Source: Aphelenchoides besseyi
Lineage: Eukaryota > Nematoda > Chromadorea > Rhabditida > Aphelenchoididae
Direction of reading: 5' to 3'
NCBI GenBank assembly: GCA_024699855.1
Contig: JAMPIQ010000003.1
Location: 3,844,001-3,908,000, forward strand
DNA: 64,000 nucleotides
The notes below the pieces were generated by a model. That model worked only from the letters and a program-made list of their open reading frames with translations, was not told the DNA's origin and made no database searches. This document shows, piece after piece, positions 12,701 to 25,352 of the stretch. The translations under genes and the position numbers were made by a program. Every line of letters begins with the position of its first letter. Positions within the stretch are counted from its first letter, which is position 1.

Positions 12701-15544
12701 AAGCCCCCCAAGGCCGTTTGGTCTCGCTAATTTTCGGAACACCCCGAATCGCCACGATTCCAATCGACCCGAAAACTCAATGGAACTGACCGTCGTGAGT
12801 GAATTTAAATACGCGCGCGGTAAATATCGCGACCAAAAAGCGCGATGACCTTCGATTCGAATCGAGACAACTGAAAACGTGCCATTAATTCGTCTCGGAT
12901 CTACAAATCGTCTGCGGAACGGACGACGGTCCTCAATCACTCGGTTCGAATTGCCACGATGCTGATCAACATTCCTAACAGCTGGTGAGTTTGAGGGAAA
13001 TCGAGAGACATATCGAGTGGTCAAAACTAATGAACACAACCGGTCAGACGGATCGCAGGTGTCATTTCGGAGTGTTCCCGTAGCGATCACCTACGGAACG
13101 AAACCGCATCAACAAAAACAAGCTCAGATGTTGAGACAAGTTTGCAACAACCGACATTGTTTATGCGTCCAATTAAATTTGCTGTCGACCATTTCCGTTG
13201 TTTTTGCACACTTCCAAAGTGCCATCAAAAGTCCATTCATTTTGTCTCTACAATCAATCCAATTAAATCGAACGGACGGTAAATTCGCGTTCCGAATTTG
13301 AAGCGAAAAAAGTTTATGGTGCGATTAAAAGGTCATCAGTGCGAAGAAAAAACTTTTGACTACCGTTTCAAATGCAACGATTCGAAAAAACGTCTTCGTG
13401 CCCCCGAATTGAAAAGTTAAGAGGTCGTTCAAAGACGTAAACATTCTCTGTAGGATCCCATGACACGAAGGTTTTTCTCCTTTATCAGCTGTCCGGTAAT
13501 CAATCAGTCAACGAAATTTGTGGTTGTTTTTTGCGTTCGCTTCAAATCGACCACCTGACCGTCGTCGAACTGTAAAACCAAAAGTGCATTCGAGAGCACC
13601 GTATACCGTTCCGTTTAAAAAAGACCTTTGACATCGAAGAGATATCGTTCTTTTCAACATCGGATTAGAATCACGTATCCAAAGACCAAAAGTCGTATTT
13701 TGACCCGAAAGCGCAATTAGATTCGAAGAGAACATTGAGTATGCATGAGCACGTGAACATCTGGTTCTCATTAACCGCTTTTCGAATGTCCATTCCACTC
13801 GTACCAACTGGGAATGAAAACGGTGGGCGGATTAACGTGCCATTGATTTCCGAATTGAAACGTCAAGCAAAAACTTTGAAGAGATTTCGAAAGCCCTCGA
13901 AATCTGTTTTATCTCGAACAATAGCCGAAAGAAAGTTTCCTTTGTTGCGACGGTCCAATGAGCAAAAATAATCAAATCAAAACGCACGTTCTCCATCGTA
14001 GCTTATGGTGCCTGTCAAAAGAGTAGAACGTGTGAAGGTGTACAATCAATTAGTTGGAAACATAGAGACTCAAACGTCTCTACAAACTTGTCGTCAATCG
14101 AAACGTTCATTCAAAGGTTTGCCACAAATTTTCGGATTGGACGTTTGTCTTTTTGAGATTCAAGTTGTAAAAGGACAAACGTGGGAAAGAACGAAAAGTG
14201 CCCGAAACAAACTTGTAACCTTAGGCCTCTTCAGCATTAAAAAAGAAAGCATTTCGCCTTCAAAGGCCACAGCCCATTCGTGAATGTGAAAATAGTCGTC
14301 AATTGTCCATCTAATAAATGAATTGGAATTTAACAATTAGAGCACGAGTTTTCTTTAATTGGAATTCATTCAACACAACTGAACTATTTAGTTTCCGAGG
14401 AACAACTCGAGAACGTACGGATAATCCATTAAGATCGCAAAAAATTGAGAAGATTTTCTGTAAAAGAACGCCATAAAACAAATTGCAAAACAAAAATAAA
14501 AGGGATAAGAGCGGAATCTGCTGAGACATCACAACATTCCTGAGTGCAAGCTCGCGAATCCAGAACCAAAGTACTTTAACTCACGTTTACGTCACTTTTT
14601 CGATCTGACCTACGGTCACTGACTACTGTTCTGCTTATCAATTGCACGGAATAGTCAATAAGGACTAAGAGAAAGGCCAACGATCATGGCACCACGAGTG
14701 AATTCAATTACCACCGTAGACACACGAGTTGCAAAACGAAATTTCACTCAAGCATGTTCATGAAACACGTACTAGACAGGCGAATTCATCTGCAAAGAAT
14801 TCGAACAACAGCCGAACAGTTTGACCACAAATTTGCGATGAATGAACGCTACGAATTTGAAATTTGGCGCGTGAACTCGCGGGATGTTGGAATGTGAATA
14901 CGATGTGCGACGAGCTCAATTGCTCGTGTTCTGCCCATTTGGTTGCCCATTAAGATCGGAGGTGAACGGCCATTTCCCATCGAGTTGTTGTGCCGTTTGC
15001 TCATCGAACAAACAGAACCCAAATCTCATTTATTTTCCAAATGATGCCACAAATCATTTTGGCCACAAATCCAAAAACATGTGAACGGGTGCAAATTTCG
15101 TTATCGAGCAGAGTGAAGAGGCTTTGCATACTCTAAGTAATCTTGTTTGTTTGCTCTCTTCATGTTAATGTTTCTAATGGAAAAGCGAAGTCAGAAGAGC
15201 AGAATCGTTGGTCACGATTATACTCGGCTGTAAAAAAAGAACGTGAAAAACAGCTAAATGAGAGTCAAAGGATGCCGCCATTCGAATTTTTCGACAAAAA
15301 TGGACGGCGAGCGTTTTTATGTTCGTAGTTGACACCAGTTACCACGAAAAGGTCCGAGGGAGTGGACAAAGACCATCAAATTGAAATTGAAGAATTGCTC
15401 TTTCTTACGTCACTTGATCGAACATTCTCACCCATTTCAAATGACCCCTCGTTTTTCATTCGGAAATCAATCTTGTGACGCTCGACAACATTGTTGGGAT
15501 CATTCATTATTTCACAACGATTACAATCACTTCGATTACCCGCA
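9793..15544. other. Long gene-poor block
   Basis: Nearly 6 kb contain no coding region I can support. Between about 9.85 and 13.1 kb the sequence has visibly more CG dinucleotides than the flanks, and many open frames of 60 to 175 codons overlap on both strands. Their products are rich in Arg, Ser and Phe with no hydrophobic pattern, repeats or domain. They also lack consistent splice joins. This could be a regulatory region, a long intron, or old non-coding repeats. Confidence 0.45.
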
Positions 15545-16656
15545 CTACAAATGAGCAACATAAGAATCTGAGTCTTGGGACATTTCCAGATACTCGTCTT
15601 CGTTCGACGTTTCACAACTGTAAGGATTGACCAACGTAACAGCGATCGTTGGATCGTTAAAATTTAAAACTTTCGTTCTTAATCGCATCTCTTCAATAAC
15701 CTGCTGAATGGATGTCTAAACAGAATTATGTTAAAACTTCAAACAGCCAACCACCCACTTTTTCTCGAGTATCCAGACCTTGCAAGCGTTCCAGCCGCCT
15801 TGACCACTCGTTTAAATGTTCCAAATGAGTGCGCGCAAACTCGTCGATAAACTTGGTATCTGATCGACAATCTTTGCTTGGAAGACGATTGTTAGATGAA
15901 CTTCGTTGTTTTTGCGCTTTTGCATCACTTTCCTTCGTTGGTTGAATTTCATGTATCGATCTGTTTAGATCTCCACTCGAATTGTCGTCACACGAATCCT
16001 CGCCAACGACCATAAACTCCGGCTAGAATAGAATATCATATGAACATCTCACCAACTTACTCTTATCATTTCGAGAATCAGTGTGATCATGACAATAAAG
16101 AATGTAAATCCATTGAACAGAAAAAAGATGCCCAAATGAAAGAACGTGCTTTCAATAGCAAAAGAAACAACGCACGTGTATAGAAATGATGTGAGACAAG
16201 CAATCAGCGCTAAAAACCAGCTCAACCAAACGATATCAAAACTTACAGAGTGTCATAAATAGATGTTTCTTTTCCGACAATCGTAATCCTAACGATCGAG
16301 AAAGCTTTCGTCCAATCCAAAACAACGAGATCGAGCTTAAGGCTATCGATGATATCTTGACATAAACGACAACAAGTGACTAAACGTTACTTTTCGCCAA
16401 AACAGAAGTTTTTATAACATACGAGTCCTTGTGATAATATCTTCTTATCGATCAATCCAAATTGCCCATTGACCATGTACAAGGAGAAAGACAGCAACAA
16501 CAGTTGAAACACGAAAACCGCAAAGTAAAAACATGCATTTAAACGTGACCGTGGGCTCATGCAACTAAACGGAAATACTAATTGGCTTTTGAAGGGACTA
16601 AAATTGAAAATCGACGACCTATCGAGTTGTTCATAAAAATTATGAAAAGAAAACAT
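15545..16656 (-). CDS. Multi-span membrane protein with C-terminal WSRRL module
   Basis: The exons are 16391-16656, 16247-16335, 16061-16209, 15759-16022 and 15545-15715, which keep one frame and give 312 residues. A first helix (ACFYFAVFVFQLLLLSFSLYMV) is followed by further hydrophobic stretches around KHLFMTLSLIACLTSFLYTC and GIFFLFNGFTFFIVMITLIL. The last 145 residues are cytoplasmic in character. They contain LNEWSRRLERL and then, across the final intron, TSIQQVIEEM. The same pattern recurs in four other genes of this array. The tail ends in an acidic, Tyr-containing stretch. The acceptor of exon 2 is the least certain join; another one lies 10 bases upstream. I know of no named family. 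Function is unknown. Confidence 0.65.
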
Positions 16657-17743
16657 CCATTTCTTCTGTCAATTTTATAGCTCACGTTCTGCTCATCTTC
16701 TTAATTTGGTTTTCTCAGAACGTGCGCTTCGACAATAAACTTTGTGGCCAAACTTCATGACCAAAAGCCGTAGAGAAGAAAAGAAGTGGATGCTTTTAAA
16801 AGTAAACGGCCAAAAGAACTATCATGAGAGTTTTAAACGATTTAGCCGAATGATTCATGACTTTCCGCTATCACTCGAACTTATTGACAAGCGATTATTT
16901 CTGCTAGTACGCAAAACGTTTGTCCATGAAATCTCGGCCTCTCGAATACGACTGTTCGACACGCCATTCCAATTATCGGCACCGACTCGATGCACCATCA
17001 ACAACCACTTACCAAACCAAACTTAAGCCCATGAGACGAATAACCAAGTGATCATGTTTTAATCGCCTATTGTCCACCTACACGCAAACTTTTTCAACAA
17101 ACTTTATCGTCGTGAATAAATCAGAACCAACAACAAGCACTCGGAATCTTGCGGAAACATTTTGTCTTCGTGCTTCCGTTTGTTGGTGGTCAAGAAGACG
17201 AACAATTGAAGAATAGACGAATTCACCGAATTATGAAAAGGAATTCAAGCGTTGAGTTTTACTGTGGTCAAACAGAACGTGGGAAAAGAACGACCGAAAA
17301 TCCTATTTTCTGCAAACGTCGGAATTTGCTGATGACACAAAACACATTTCCAATGCGAAGTCTTGTTCTCAGTTCATAAACGCAAATCAAATTTTGTTGA
17401 TTGACGAATTTCCTTTTCAAGACACGTGGAACAGGAAGCAGTTAAAGTTTCGTTTAGTCGACCAAACTCTTTGTACTTGTAGGTGTAGTTATGAATTTGT
17501 ATTCAACGTTTTAGCGAACCGTACTTTAGTTCCCAAAAATCGAAACTAATCCCACGCTTCTGATCGATCTGTTTATCGTTTCAAAAATCCGTTTACTTAA
17601 ATTGAGTTAACGGTTTGTTTTGCACTCTTTGGTCTTTGAGCACGTGTGCAAGGGTTCATAAGATGGAAACAAATAAGAAATAGGACACCTTGAGTGAAAA
17701 AATTACACGTAGAAATGCATGGCTAAGCACTAAAATACGGTAT
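16657..17743. other. No supported gene
   Basis: This intergenic stretch lies between two minus-strand membrane-protein genes. The open frames on the plus strand are short and featureless. It should hold the promoter of the gene ending at 15545, but I see no motif I can name. Confidence 0.5.
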
Positions 17744-18600
17744 TTAAGGACAGTAATTCGGTGGTGGCACTTGATTTGAAATCGTGCTTATTGGCGTTTG
17801 GACGGTTTGATTGAAAAGTGGACCGTAGCCTCCAAAATTCATCGGAGTTCTTCGCATTTCATTCACAATCTGTTGCATTGCGTCGTGGTCTTTCTGGCCA
17901 GTCAACTCGGCAATCGCCAAACATCTCGACCATCTTTCCAATTCGGCAACAGTGAAGACTGGACGTTGCCAATCCGTCGATTTCTTGTTTCGTTCGTAAA
18001 ATTGCTTGACACGAATCAAGTCAGCGGCCTGGAAAGGCTGCAGGTGTAAAGATATAGAACATCAAATGGCTTACTTCACGCTCGGTAATGACTGGTAATC
18101 CAAGTTCACGGTTCTCTTTTACTAGAGCGCTATACTCACGTTGGAACTAAAACTCTAGAGGTATTTTTGATGAACATTTTGAGTGTTTACCTTGTATTTC
18201 ACTGCCAATAGTCCGAAGATAATGCAAAGCGAATAGATGGCACACAAAAAAAAATAAACTCCGATATCTAGGAAATGATTTGTAGGACCGAAATCGAAAT
18301 AACAGATGATCGAAATAGAAGCGAATAGAAGACATAGAGATGAAAACATTGCGATATGTCTGTTACTGTCAGCAATCGATCGTTTCATGAAATAGCCGTT
18401 CGTTGTGACCGCCAGAAACCACAGGAAGCACAAAAGAAAATAGATGACAACAAGAACTTGTGAGCTAAACGGTAACAACTAAAAATAAGAGTAAGAAAAC
18501 AAACAAAGTCAAAACTAACCTTTACAGTTTCGTAGGTCGCAATAGGCATCGTCGAAGTCGAGGGATAAAAGTTTAAAAGCTTCGTTGTATTTCGATCCAT
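17744..18600 (-). CDS. Three-helix membrane protein with WSRCL module
   Basis: The exons are 18520-18600, 18191-18478, 18075-18146 and 17744-18037, all phase 0, giving 244 residues. Exon 2 carries three hydrophobic segments (around VLVVIYFLLCFLWFLAV, IAMFSSLCLLFASISII and FLCAIYSLCIIFGLLAV). The hydrophilic tail of about 125 residues contains ELERWSRCLAIAEL and then AMQQIVNEM, the module shared with neighbouring genes. It ends in a Pro-rich PPPNYCP. The start at 18600 is the first ATG in the frame; an N-terminal extension would need an exon I cannot see. No known family was recognised. Confidence 0.72.
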
Positions 18601-19104
18601 GAGAGAAAATACTTCGCAGAATTCCAAGGTGACGGTTTTTGTTCACAAAACAAATCGTATTGCCACGAAACAAAAACTCGTTCTGTTACTTGAGTGTCAC
18701 CAATTTAGATTCCCGCCTACTAACCAGCTGACTATTTTGGCATTACAAGGAGTCGACGAATAATTAGAACTATTTTCAATCAACACCTGTCTCAACAACC
18801 TTCTCGACTGCCGTTTCAACTAACGGTTTAGAGATCTTCGTCGGTTCTAATTGTACAGTTCGGATGCACTAATTTTTGTAGTTGCAGTGAACTCGTATTT
18901 AGAACTTATATTTTAACAAAACGAATTCTATAACACTAAAATGATCTTTGTAGGTCGAAAAGTGCTAGGAAGTGCCCTTAAGTTCTAAGATTTGCGTATG
19001 TGATGTTTGGCCAACCAAATTGGGCGATGAGAATTTAAACTGTTTTTTGATCATAAATAATAACTTTATTCCACTCATTCTACCGCAAAAACATAACGTG
19101 GGAA

Positions 19105-19971
19105 TTAAACGGCCAATGCAGCGGCACAATAACTATAACCCTCGCCCGAATTCAAATCGTTCACCAAGTCAGTACGCGAACATCGATCCTTCTCGGACGG
19201 TAACAGATAGGTTTGAAGTCGCTCGAGCTCATTCTGATTCATTTTGGTATTACGTCCGAACTTCAATCGATACAAACGACTCGCCGTTCTCGAGTCGATC
19301 GGATTGCCGTTATTCGTATTCAGCCGCATAGTGGAATACACAAAAGCATCGTAACTAGATTTTTGAGAGAAGAGCGAAAGTGCCATGAAGAAACATTGTA
19401 GAGAATCAAAGACGAAAAATAGTGTTAGATTCAGAATTCGATCGTTCTTCCACGCATACGCAAACATACTGGAGATCACAAAGGCCGTGAAAAGCAACAA
19501 ACAGATCAACATGTGGAGAAGATAAGCGTTTGGAGTTGCAAACACAAAATAGCCGTTCGATCGTATCATTTTTCCGTGAAACACCAAACAAACGGCTCCA
19601 AACAGAAGACTACCGACTTGAACTACTATATCAAGTTGATTCTAAACACACGATTTACATGAGTAAAAGCAGTTCACTTACTGTTGTTTCTTGAAAGTAT
19701 TTCAGGAAATCGCGCAGATAGATCATCATGCCAACAGTCACTATTAACGTGATGGCACTGAATATCGTGCATGGTAATAGAAACGACATGAAGTGAAGAT
19801 TAAAAGGCTGAAAGAAAGTGCCCGGTAATTCTCGTTGTTTATTCAATACAAGACACGAAGATGTAGCCGACAATCCAATGAGCAAATAAAAGACAACTAA
19901 CAGATCAGCATCAAGCCAAATTAATCACAGAAATTAAACTTGTCAAGGAAGCAACAAAAATCCGATAACAT
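19105..19971 (-). CDS. Multi-span membrane protein, family not recognised
   Basis: The exons are 19929-19971, 19682-19896 and 19105-19641, totalling 264 residues. I see four to five hydrophobic segments, among them VVFYLLIGLSATSSCLV, LLPCTIFSAITLIVTVGMM, LLHMLICLLLFTAFVIS and LTLFFVFDSLQCFFMALSL. A polar C-terminal tail of about 75 residues follows, rich in Arg, Asn and Ser. The two larger exons are firm. The first exon rests on a 32-base intron and is tentative; it was chosen because it supplies an ATG and the right phase. It lies in the same array and orientation as its neighbours but lacks the W-S-R-x-L module. Function is unknown. Confidence 0.6.
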
Positions 19972-21102
19972 TTCTAATCGCACTTTCGATTCGGAAACTT
20001 CAAAAATTACAACTTAATACGTGAACTCATGGCCTTTAATTTAGATGTTTCAGACCGGACTTTTCTCGTGGTTGACAACCGAAACTCTATAGTCCAACCA
20101 AAAACAAAACGGATGGAGCGGAAGCCCAAAGCGCAAGGCCATCAATTGGCCACATTGGCCGGCATCCTCTCAACGTGTTTTTCGGTTAGCACGACCGAGG
20201 ACAAACTAAACGACCGCTCTTCTGCATCGCAATTTAACAGCCGTTGGCACGTGCAAAACGAAATCGGTGGCTGTTGATTTTCTCTGAAACCAATGAATTG
20301 AAATTGTTGACCTTAATTCGAACACCAGTTAACATAAACAAGCTATTCATTAAGTTGGAATAACATTCATTCCGTTGTCAGATTGAATTTAGGAGAAAGA
20401 TTTAAGCAATTTATTGGCACTCAACTTTCAAGCGACTCAGTTCGTACTATCGAATCTGATGTAAACATTCAATTTTCTCATCAGATTTAATTCTCGTGCA
20501 GTTTAGCTTGTTCACTATGTTTCAAGCATTTGTAGGCTAAGAGCAAGAATAGAAGTAATGGGAAGATTAGTGACATCTAATGACACTCTAGATTGCTTTT
20601 TCTTGCAATTCGTGCCAAACCATTAACATTTCCATATCAATAATGCAATAGAAATGATCTTCGTATGCAAATTAATGAAGTTTGGTATTTTCAACGACCA
20701 ACTTAGTGATTAAAATCACTGGCATGAGGGTCGTCGTTTTACAACGAGCAATCTTCTTTTTTTGTTACTCTCATGAGAAAACGGACGGAAGATTTAGCGA
20801 GAATTCACTTTCGTTTTGTCTCCAAGAAGTGACACGTCTTGCAATTGATGAACTTGGTTTTTGACTTTTTTCTTACAAGCGACAAACTCACGTTGGAAGG
20901 ACTGAAGGATTATGTCGAACAGTGATTAGAGGGCTCAGATTTCTTTCTAAACCGACCAAACGGTTTGACTTAACTCGATCTCGAATGCACTTTTTTGTCA
21001 CGTTACGTGGCCACGAGGATTATCGTTGTTCGTTTGATTGATTGGTCGTAGTGTCTGAGGGCTTCAACCGGCGACGTTGTTTATTGTTAAACATTTTGAG
21101 TA
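19972..21102. other. Divergent intergenic region
   Basis: The genes on either side point away from each other, so promoters for both should lie here. I see no coding region and no motif I can name. Confidence 0.5.
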
Positions 21103-21990
21103 ATGGGAAGTCTTCGAGTATTGACTGTGGTTAGTGGGATTCTATGGATTTCGTTGGTTGCAATTTTTGGTGCACAGTTTTCGACACAAGAACTTTTTGC
21201 CGTTGAACTTGGAAACCCGGTAGGCTCAGTTGTTTTGTCACGATATGTTTTGATTTTAGGGTGTTTATGTGGTTGTTCAACTAACTGCTTTGTTTTACAA
21301 TGGGATTATATTTTTGTTGTTGGAAAGAGTACGGTCAATTAATGCAAGAAGTTCTCCTGAAGTTTACATCTGCTTATCTTTCACGAGCGGCCTTTTTGCG
21401 TCGATCTGCGTGTTTGTGTTCAGTTGGTCTTTGCTAGACGTCCCGAAACTCTTCGTTCAGGTAATTAGACTCTTCTGTTTAACTAATTCAACTTTAGGTT
21501 CCGTATTTTGCTCTTGTTTCGGCAATCAACTCACTTTTTCTTATGCTCAGTAGTTGTTGTGAACAAATAGAGGTACTTTGATGTTTTCGATTACGTTAAC
21601 TTCTTTTGCGTTTAGTACGATGCAACAATACGTGAGATTATCAACGAATATGAGTCGGCAATATATCGAAGCAACAGCGTTGTTGTTACCTATGAAACAA
21701 AGCAAAATTCGATCGAAGAGCCGACGCAACTTTGTACAAACTCGACAGTTTTGAGCATCAACAACTTGAACGAAAAGCAGAACAGCGACGAGCATACGCA
21801 ACTACACACTCGTTTTGCGACAACATCGACTGATACCACAAAATTATTCGATGTCACGGCAAACCGTTCAAGTGATTCCGACGATTCCGAGGAGTTGCCA
21901 GACGTGGTTGTCAAAAGTCATTCACAAAACGGACTGAATTCTACGTGGTCGACGTCCAATAAACTGAACAGAAGCTTCTCACGCTACTGA
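21103..21990 (+). CDS. Four-helix membrane protein with long polar tail
   Basis: Exons 21103-21219, 21260-21460, 21498-21572 and 21616-21990 join in phase 0 and give 255 residues. Four helices are plain: one near the N-terminus (VVSGILWISLVAIFG), one in VVVQLTALFYNGIIFLLL, one in FTSGLFASICVFVFSWSLL and one in exon 3. The last exon is an entirely polar tail of about 125 residues, rich in Ser, Thr and Asn, with an acidic Ser/Asp run (SSDSDDSEELP). The N-terminus is at helix 1 with no signal peptide, giving a tetraspan with both ends inside. It is the only plus-strand member of the array and converges with the next gene, the two stop codons lying 57 bases apart. I do not recognise the family. 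Confidence 0.78.
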
Positions 21991-22047
21991 TCACGACTTT
22001 AAGTTTATAATTTATTCAAACTACAGACACAATAAACCAGTTTTCTT

Positions 22048-22817
22048 CTAAATTCTTGGTGGTGGTGGTCGTCTAACTGAGGAGGCGCGTCGATTCATTC
22101 CGGCTTCAATGTGACTGCTTGGTTTTCGAACCACAGCGGTCTGAAATTATATCAAACATACTGATGGTTAACGATTAAACTCACGCCGTCATCTGAGAAC
22201 CAACTTATTGCCGGCAGCAGAAGAGTTTGCAGAAAACACAAAAGACAAAACAATCCGATCTTCAGAAACGATTCAGGATTCGAAACGAGACTCGAGACGA
22301 ATACGCCAAACCAGATGATGCTTGCCAACGAAGACAAAGTGACGATAAGAAGAAAAGTCGAACTTGATCGAATTGGTGGACAACCACAGATTCGTGAAGC
22401 GAAAATGGATACGATGGCCAGCAGGCAGAGGTTGTAAACGACGCAACTGACTTCAAAGATAGCTATTGATCCCGTCTAAAGTCATCAATCTTACTGTATC
22501 GTCAATGAAACTTACATCAGGATGTAAAAATTTTACGTCACTTAACCATTGATTTAGAAAAAAACAAATGCAGCAAAGAACGAATAACAAAGAACTACCC
22601 AGATAGCCAACTTTCAGAACGTTCATGTTCGATCGAGAAAACTAAAAGTAATTTCAGCTGTGGATCGAAGAGAAAAATGAAAAAACAAAAAGTGAGAATT
22701 GGATCCTACTTGATCGGCAATTCGAGCCAATTGGCCAGTTGCTGATTGAGGAGCACATGCCAACGAGTTAGGTGATATGGGTCCCGTGTTTGTTCGTCTG
22801 CCAAATTTTCTGAGCAT
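22048..22817 (-). CDS. Four-helix membrane protein, family not recognised
   Basis: The exons are 22710-22817, 22516-22641, 22185-22475 and 22048-22140, all phase 0, giving 205 residues. The N-terminal 45 residues are polar and basic. Four helices follow: GYLGSSLLFVLCCICFFL, VVYNLCLLAIVSIFA, FLLIVTLSSLASIIWFGVFV and GLFCLLCFLQTLLLPAIS. A short tail ends in the Pro-rich RRPPPPRI. The spacing of the helices with short loops is tetraspan-like, but I see none of the Cys-Cys-Gly marks of true tetraspanins or the W-GLW-C-C of claudins. An ATG at 22626 in exon 2 would give a shorter form starting just before helix 1. Function is unknown. Confidence 0.75.
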
Positions 22818-23189
22818 CGAACCGCAGCCATTCGATGAGCGATCTGATCATCCCGTTTTCCGTTGTTGTTTATTTGTCGACTACCGATGGACATAATCGG
22901 GCATATTTTTGTATCGTGTGTTTGTTGTGCTGAAAAGATATATTGTTTTGATTTGGAGCTATCGGATTTTGGTCGATGAGTTTTGTTCACGACCACTTCC
23001 AATCAACAGCCTTGGCATTTCAATTCGCGAAATTGCTTTTCGTGCTGCGATTCGAACTGTTCAGGGACATCGGTTCCGAACATTCGACGTTGAGGAGACG
23101 GTTGGGGCGGCGATTTTAGTGCTCAAATCGTCGCCAAAAGGCGCGAATTCGAAAGGGTTTATCGAGTTTCCTCGACACAGACTCTCTTT

Positions 23190-24083
23190 TTCAGTCAGTC
23201 GATTTCAACAACTCGGATTACGCGTGTTCAGCGTATGAAGCGAGCGTCTATGCAATCGTTTCGATGGCTGAGCTTCGTTTTGCACTTCAACTGCCTAACG
23301 GAAGTTGCGAAAAGAAAGCACCGATGAAAGCTGTCAAAAACATCGGCACGAGCGGAGGCCGACCATTGGAACAGCGTGCGTACGAATACCTTTACTACGG
23401 CAACGAATTCAAGGACAACGACGACTTCAAGATGCTTTAACTGCTTCACACTACACCGGACACGTGCCACTTCGAAACAATCTTATACGAGATCGTTTGG
23501 TACAAGATCACCCTTCATGCACAAAAGAAAAATTTCGACGGATCAAACTTCGCTACCAAACCCGGCAATCCATCGAATGTACGCTACGTGTTGGTCTTAT
23601 GTCAAGCTAAGTACTCACCATCTGTTGCTTCGGACGCGCTGAAATTGCTTCTTACTGCTCTCGTGAATCCAGTTACTATCGAGCAAAACCATGTGCGTTC
23701 AAATTGTTTGAAAACTATTAATTTCAAATTTCAGGACTGGTTGTGCAAGCTATGCGACCAATGGTTTACTGCATAATACCAATGGGCAAATCATTGTCGA
23801 GATTCTCACGGTGTTAAGGATATCGACTCTTACTCGGTGTTTTCGCCTTATCAGCACCTTCGTGCGTCGATGTCCGAGGAGGAGTTCAAACAATTTCTTC
23901 GCGCGAAGTATCACAGGGAGGGGGATACTCACTTGGAGTCTAATCGCCATTATACGAAAGGAACCCAGCGAAAGTCAAGGAGTCCCAAAAGAAGTACCGA
24001 GAGAAGAACGCAGCGATTCTCAACGAGCAAGTGCGCAAACGTCGTGCGCCGAAATCATCACCGGAGAGTTCATTATTTCTTGA
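23190..24083 (+). pseudogene. Decayed coding remnant with two in-frame TAA codons
   Basis: One reading frame runs from about 23.2 to 23.98 kb with coherent protein-like sequence. It is broken only by TAA at 23438 and TAA at 23774. Readable pieces include YEYLYYGNEFKDNDDF before the first stop, FETILYEIVWYKITLHAQ after it, and SEEEFKQFLRAKYHREG after the second. From about 23974 a Lys/Arg-rich continuation (KESQKKYREKNAAILNEQ) lies in another frame, so an indel or a lost splice site is implied. A 42-base stretch at 23693-23734 has GT-AG ends but is also open, so it may or may not be an intron. I do not recognise the protein. Two stops and a shift make a dead copy more likely than a live gene. 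The convergent gene at 24516 is intact. Confidence 0.45.
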
Positions 24084-24515
24084 TATTCATCAATCAACTC
24101 GAGGTTCTTGTCATTTTTTTGTTCGGTTCCATTTATCATTCCGCGTTCTCTACAATTCCCAATCAATTTAATCTTTCAATCATTCATTATTTTCTATGTT
24201 TCATTCCTTTTGTTCATTGTAATTTACTCACTTTTCCTGATGGTAACTTAAATTTTCATTAAATAAACTTTGGACCATCAATTTCTGTGTTCGAAGAGTC
24301 GTTTTTGTGTCGTTTGAACCCGAGTGAAATTCGAAACAATCAACGACACACGATCGTAACTCAACAGTGACAACCAGAAAGTGGACAACAAGAAGAAATC
24401 TGGTACTCCCTCATGATCACGTTTCAACTGATAGATCGCGTCATAACCTTCGTTTGACTGACACGTTGATCGAACGTTCGAAATTTGAGCTGTTTATTTG
24501 CCTTTAAGAATAAGT

Positions 24516-25352
24516 TTAAAGTAAACTGTAACTTGGTGATCTTCTTCTTGGCGGTATCGGTTTCGGTTCATCGATTCGAAATTCTACTCGTCTTCGTGGC
24601 GCAGGTCCAGCAATAAATGTTTCTTCGACCGATTGCTCCGGGTCTTGAACGGGAAAACGCGTAGTCTCTTTAACTGCCGATTCGTAACTCCACGTATTCG
24701 ATTGTGGTTGATTTTCGAGTTCAATGGACTCCAATTTTTTGCGCATTGTTTCCATTTCCTGTAGTAATTTCACTTGTTGATCAGCGGATAGTCGGGACAA
24801 CGGCCCAACTGATTGGTTGTTGGAAGCCGACAAATCATTTTCCTAAACATCCGGATTCTTGTTCGCATAGTAGAATATCTCTTACATGTGATCGAAACCG
24901 ATACAAAGCATAGGGCAGAAGAAGTGATTGAATGGCATTTACACCAAAAAATAGCCATAGAATCACATTAGCGAAGTAAGCAACCAATGCGGATATAAAA
25001 CCGAAGGTCCAGACTAAAGTAAATCCAGCACAGAACATGACGACAATATGAAAAACAGCATCTGATTCAGCAAATGAGAATTTTTGAACTTGAGTTTGTA
25101 GTATAACAAAAGCAAAACTGTAAATCAAGGAAACCGATTCAACAGCAAACATTTCGGTTCCCGGCTAAAACTCGAACTGTAAAGGGCTGTCAAAATCAAA
25201 CCAACATTGTTGAAAGACACGTAGTCGTCGTAATCATTTCGCCATCGAACCACTTGCATAACAAATGTTAAGAGCATCGTCATGAAAAGAAATACACTGA
25301 TAGCAATAGTGGCATTGTGATTGTAGGTTTCTGGCAGTTTAATAAACGGCAT
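24516..25352 (-). CDS. Four-helix membrane protein with coiled-coil tail
   Basis: The exons are 25206-25352, 24886-25164 and 24516-24842, phase 0, giving 250 residues from the ATG used. Hydrophobic segments are TIAISVFLFMTMLLTFVMQ, SLIYSFAFVILQT, FHIVVMFCAGFTLVWTFGF and ANVILWLFFGVNAIQSLLL. The polar tail of about 110 residues starts with a likely short coiled coil (QQVKLLQEMETMRKKLES) and ends in a Pro/Arg-rich stretch (IPPRRRSPSYSLL). The true start may be upstream: the frame stays open for 14 further codons before 25352, and an extra 5' exon near 25.4-25.5 kb is possible. The donor of exon 1 (gttggt) is unusual but the only one giving a sensible intron. I do not recognise the family. Confidence 0.68.

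Noticed and set aside
22909..23238. Plus-strand first exon for the remnant at 23.2 kb
   Set aside because: A GT-AG join exists near 23158-23192, but it brings the two parts together in the wrong phase.
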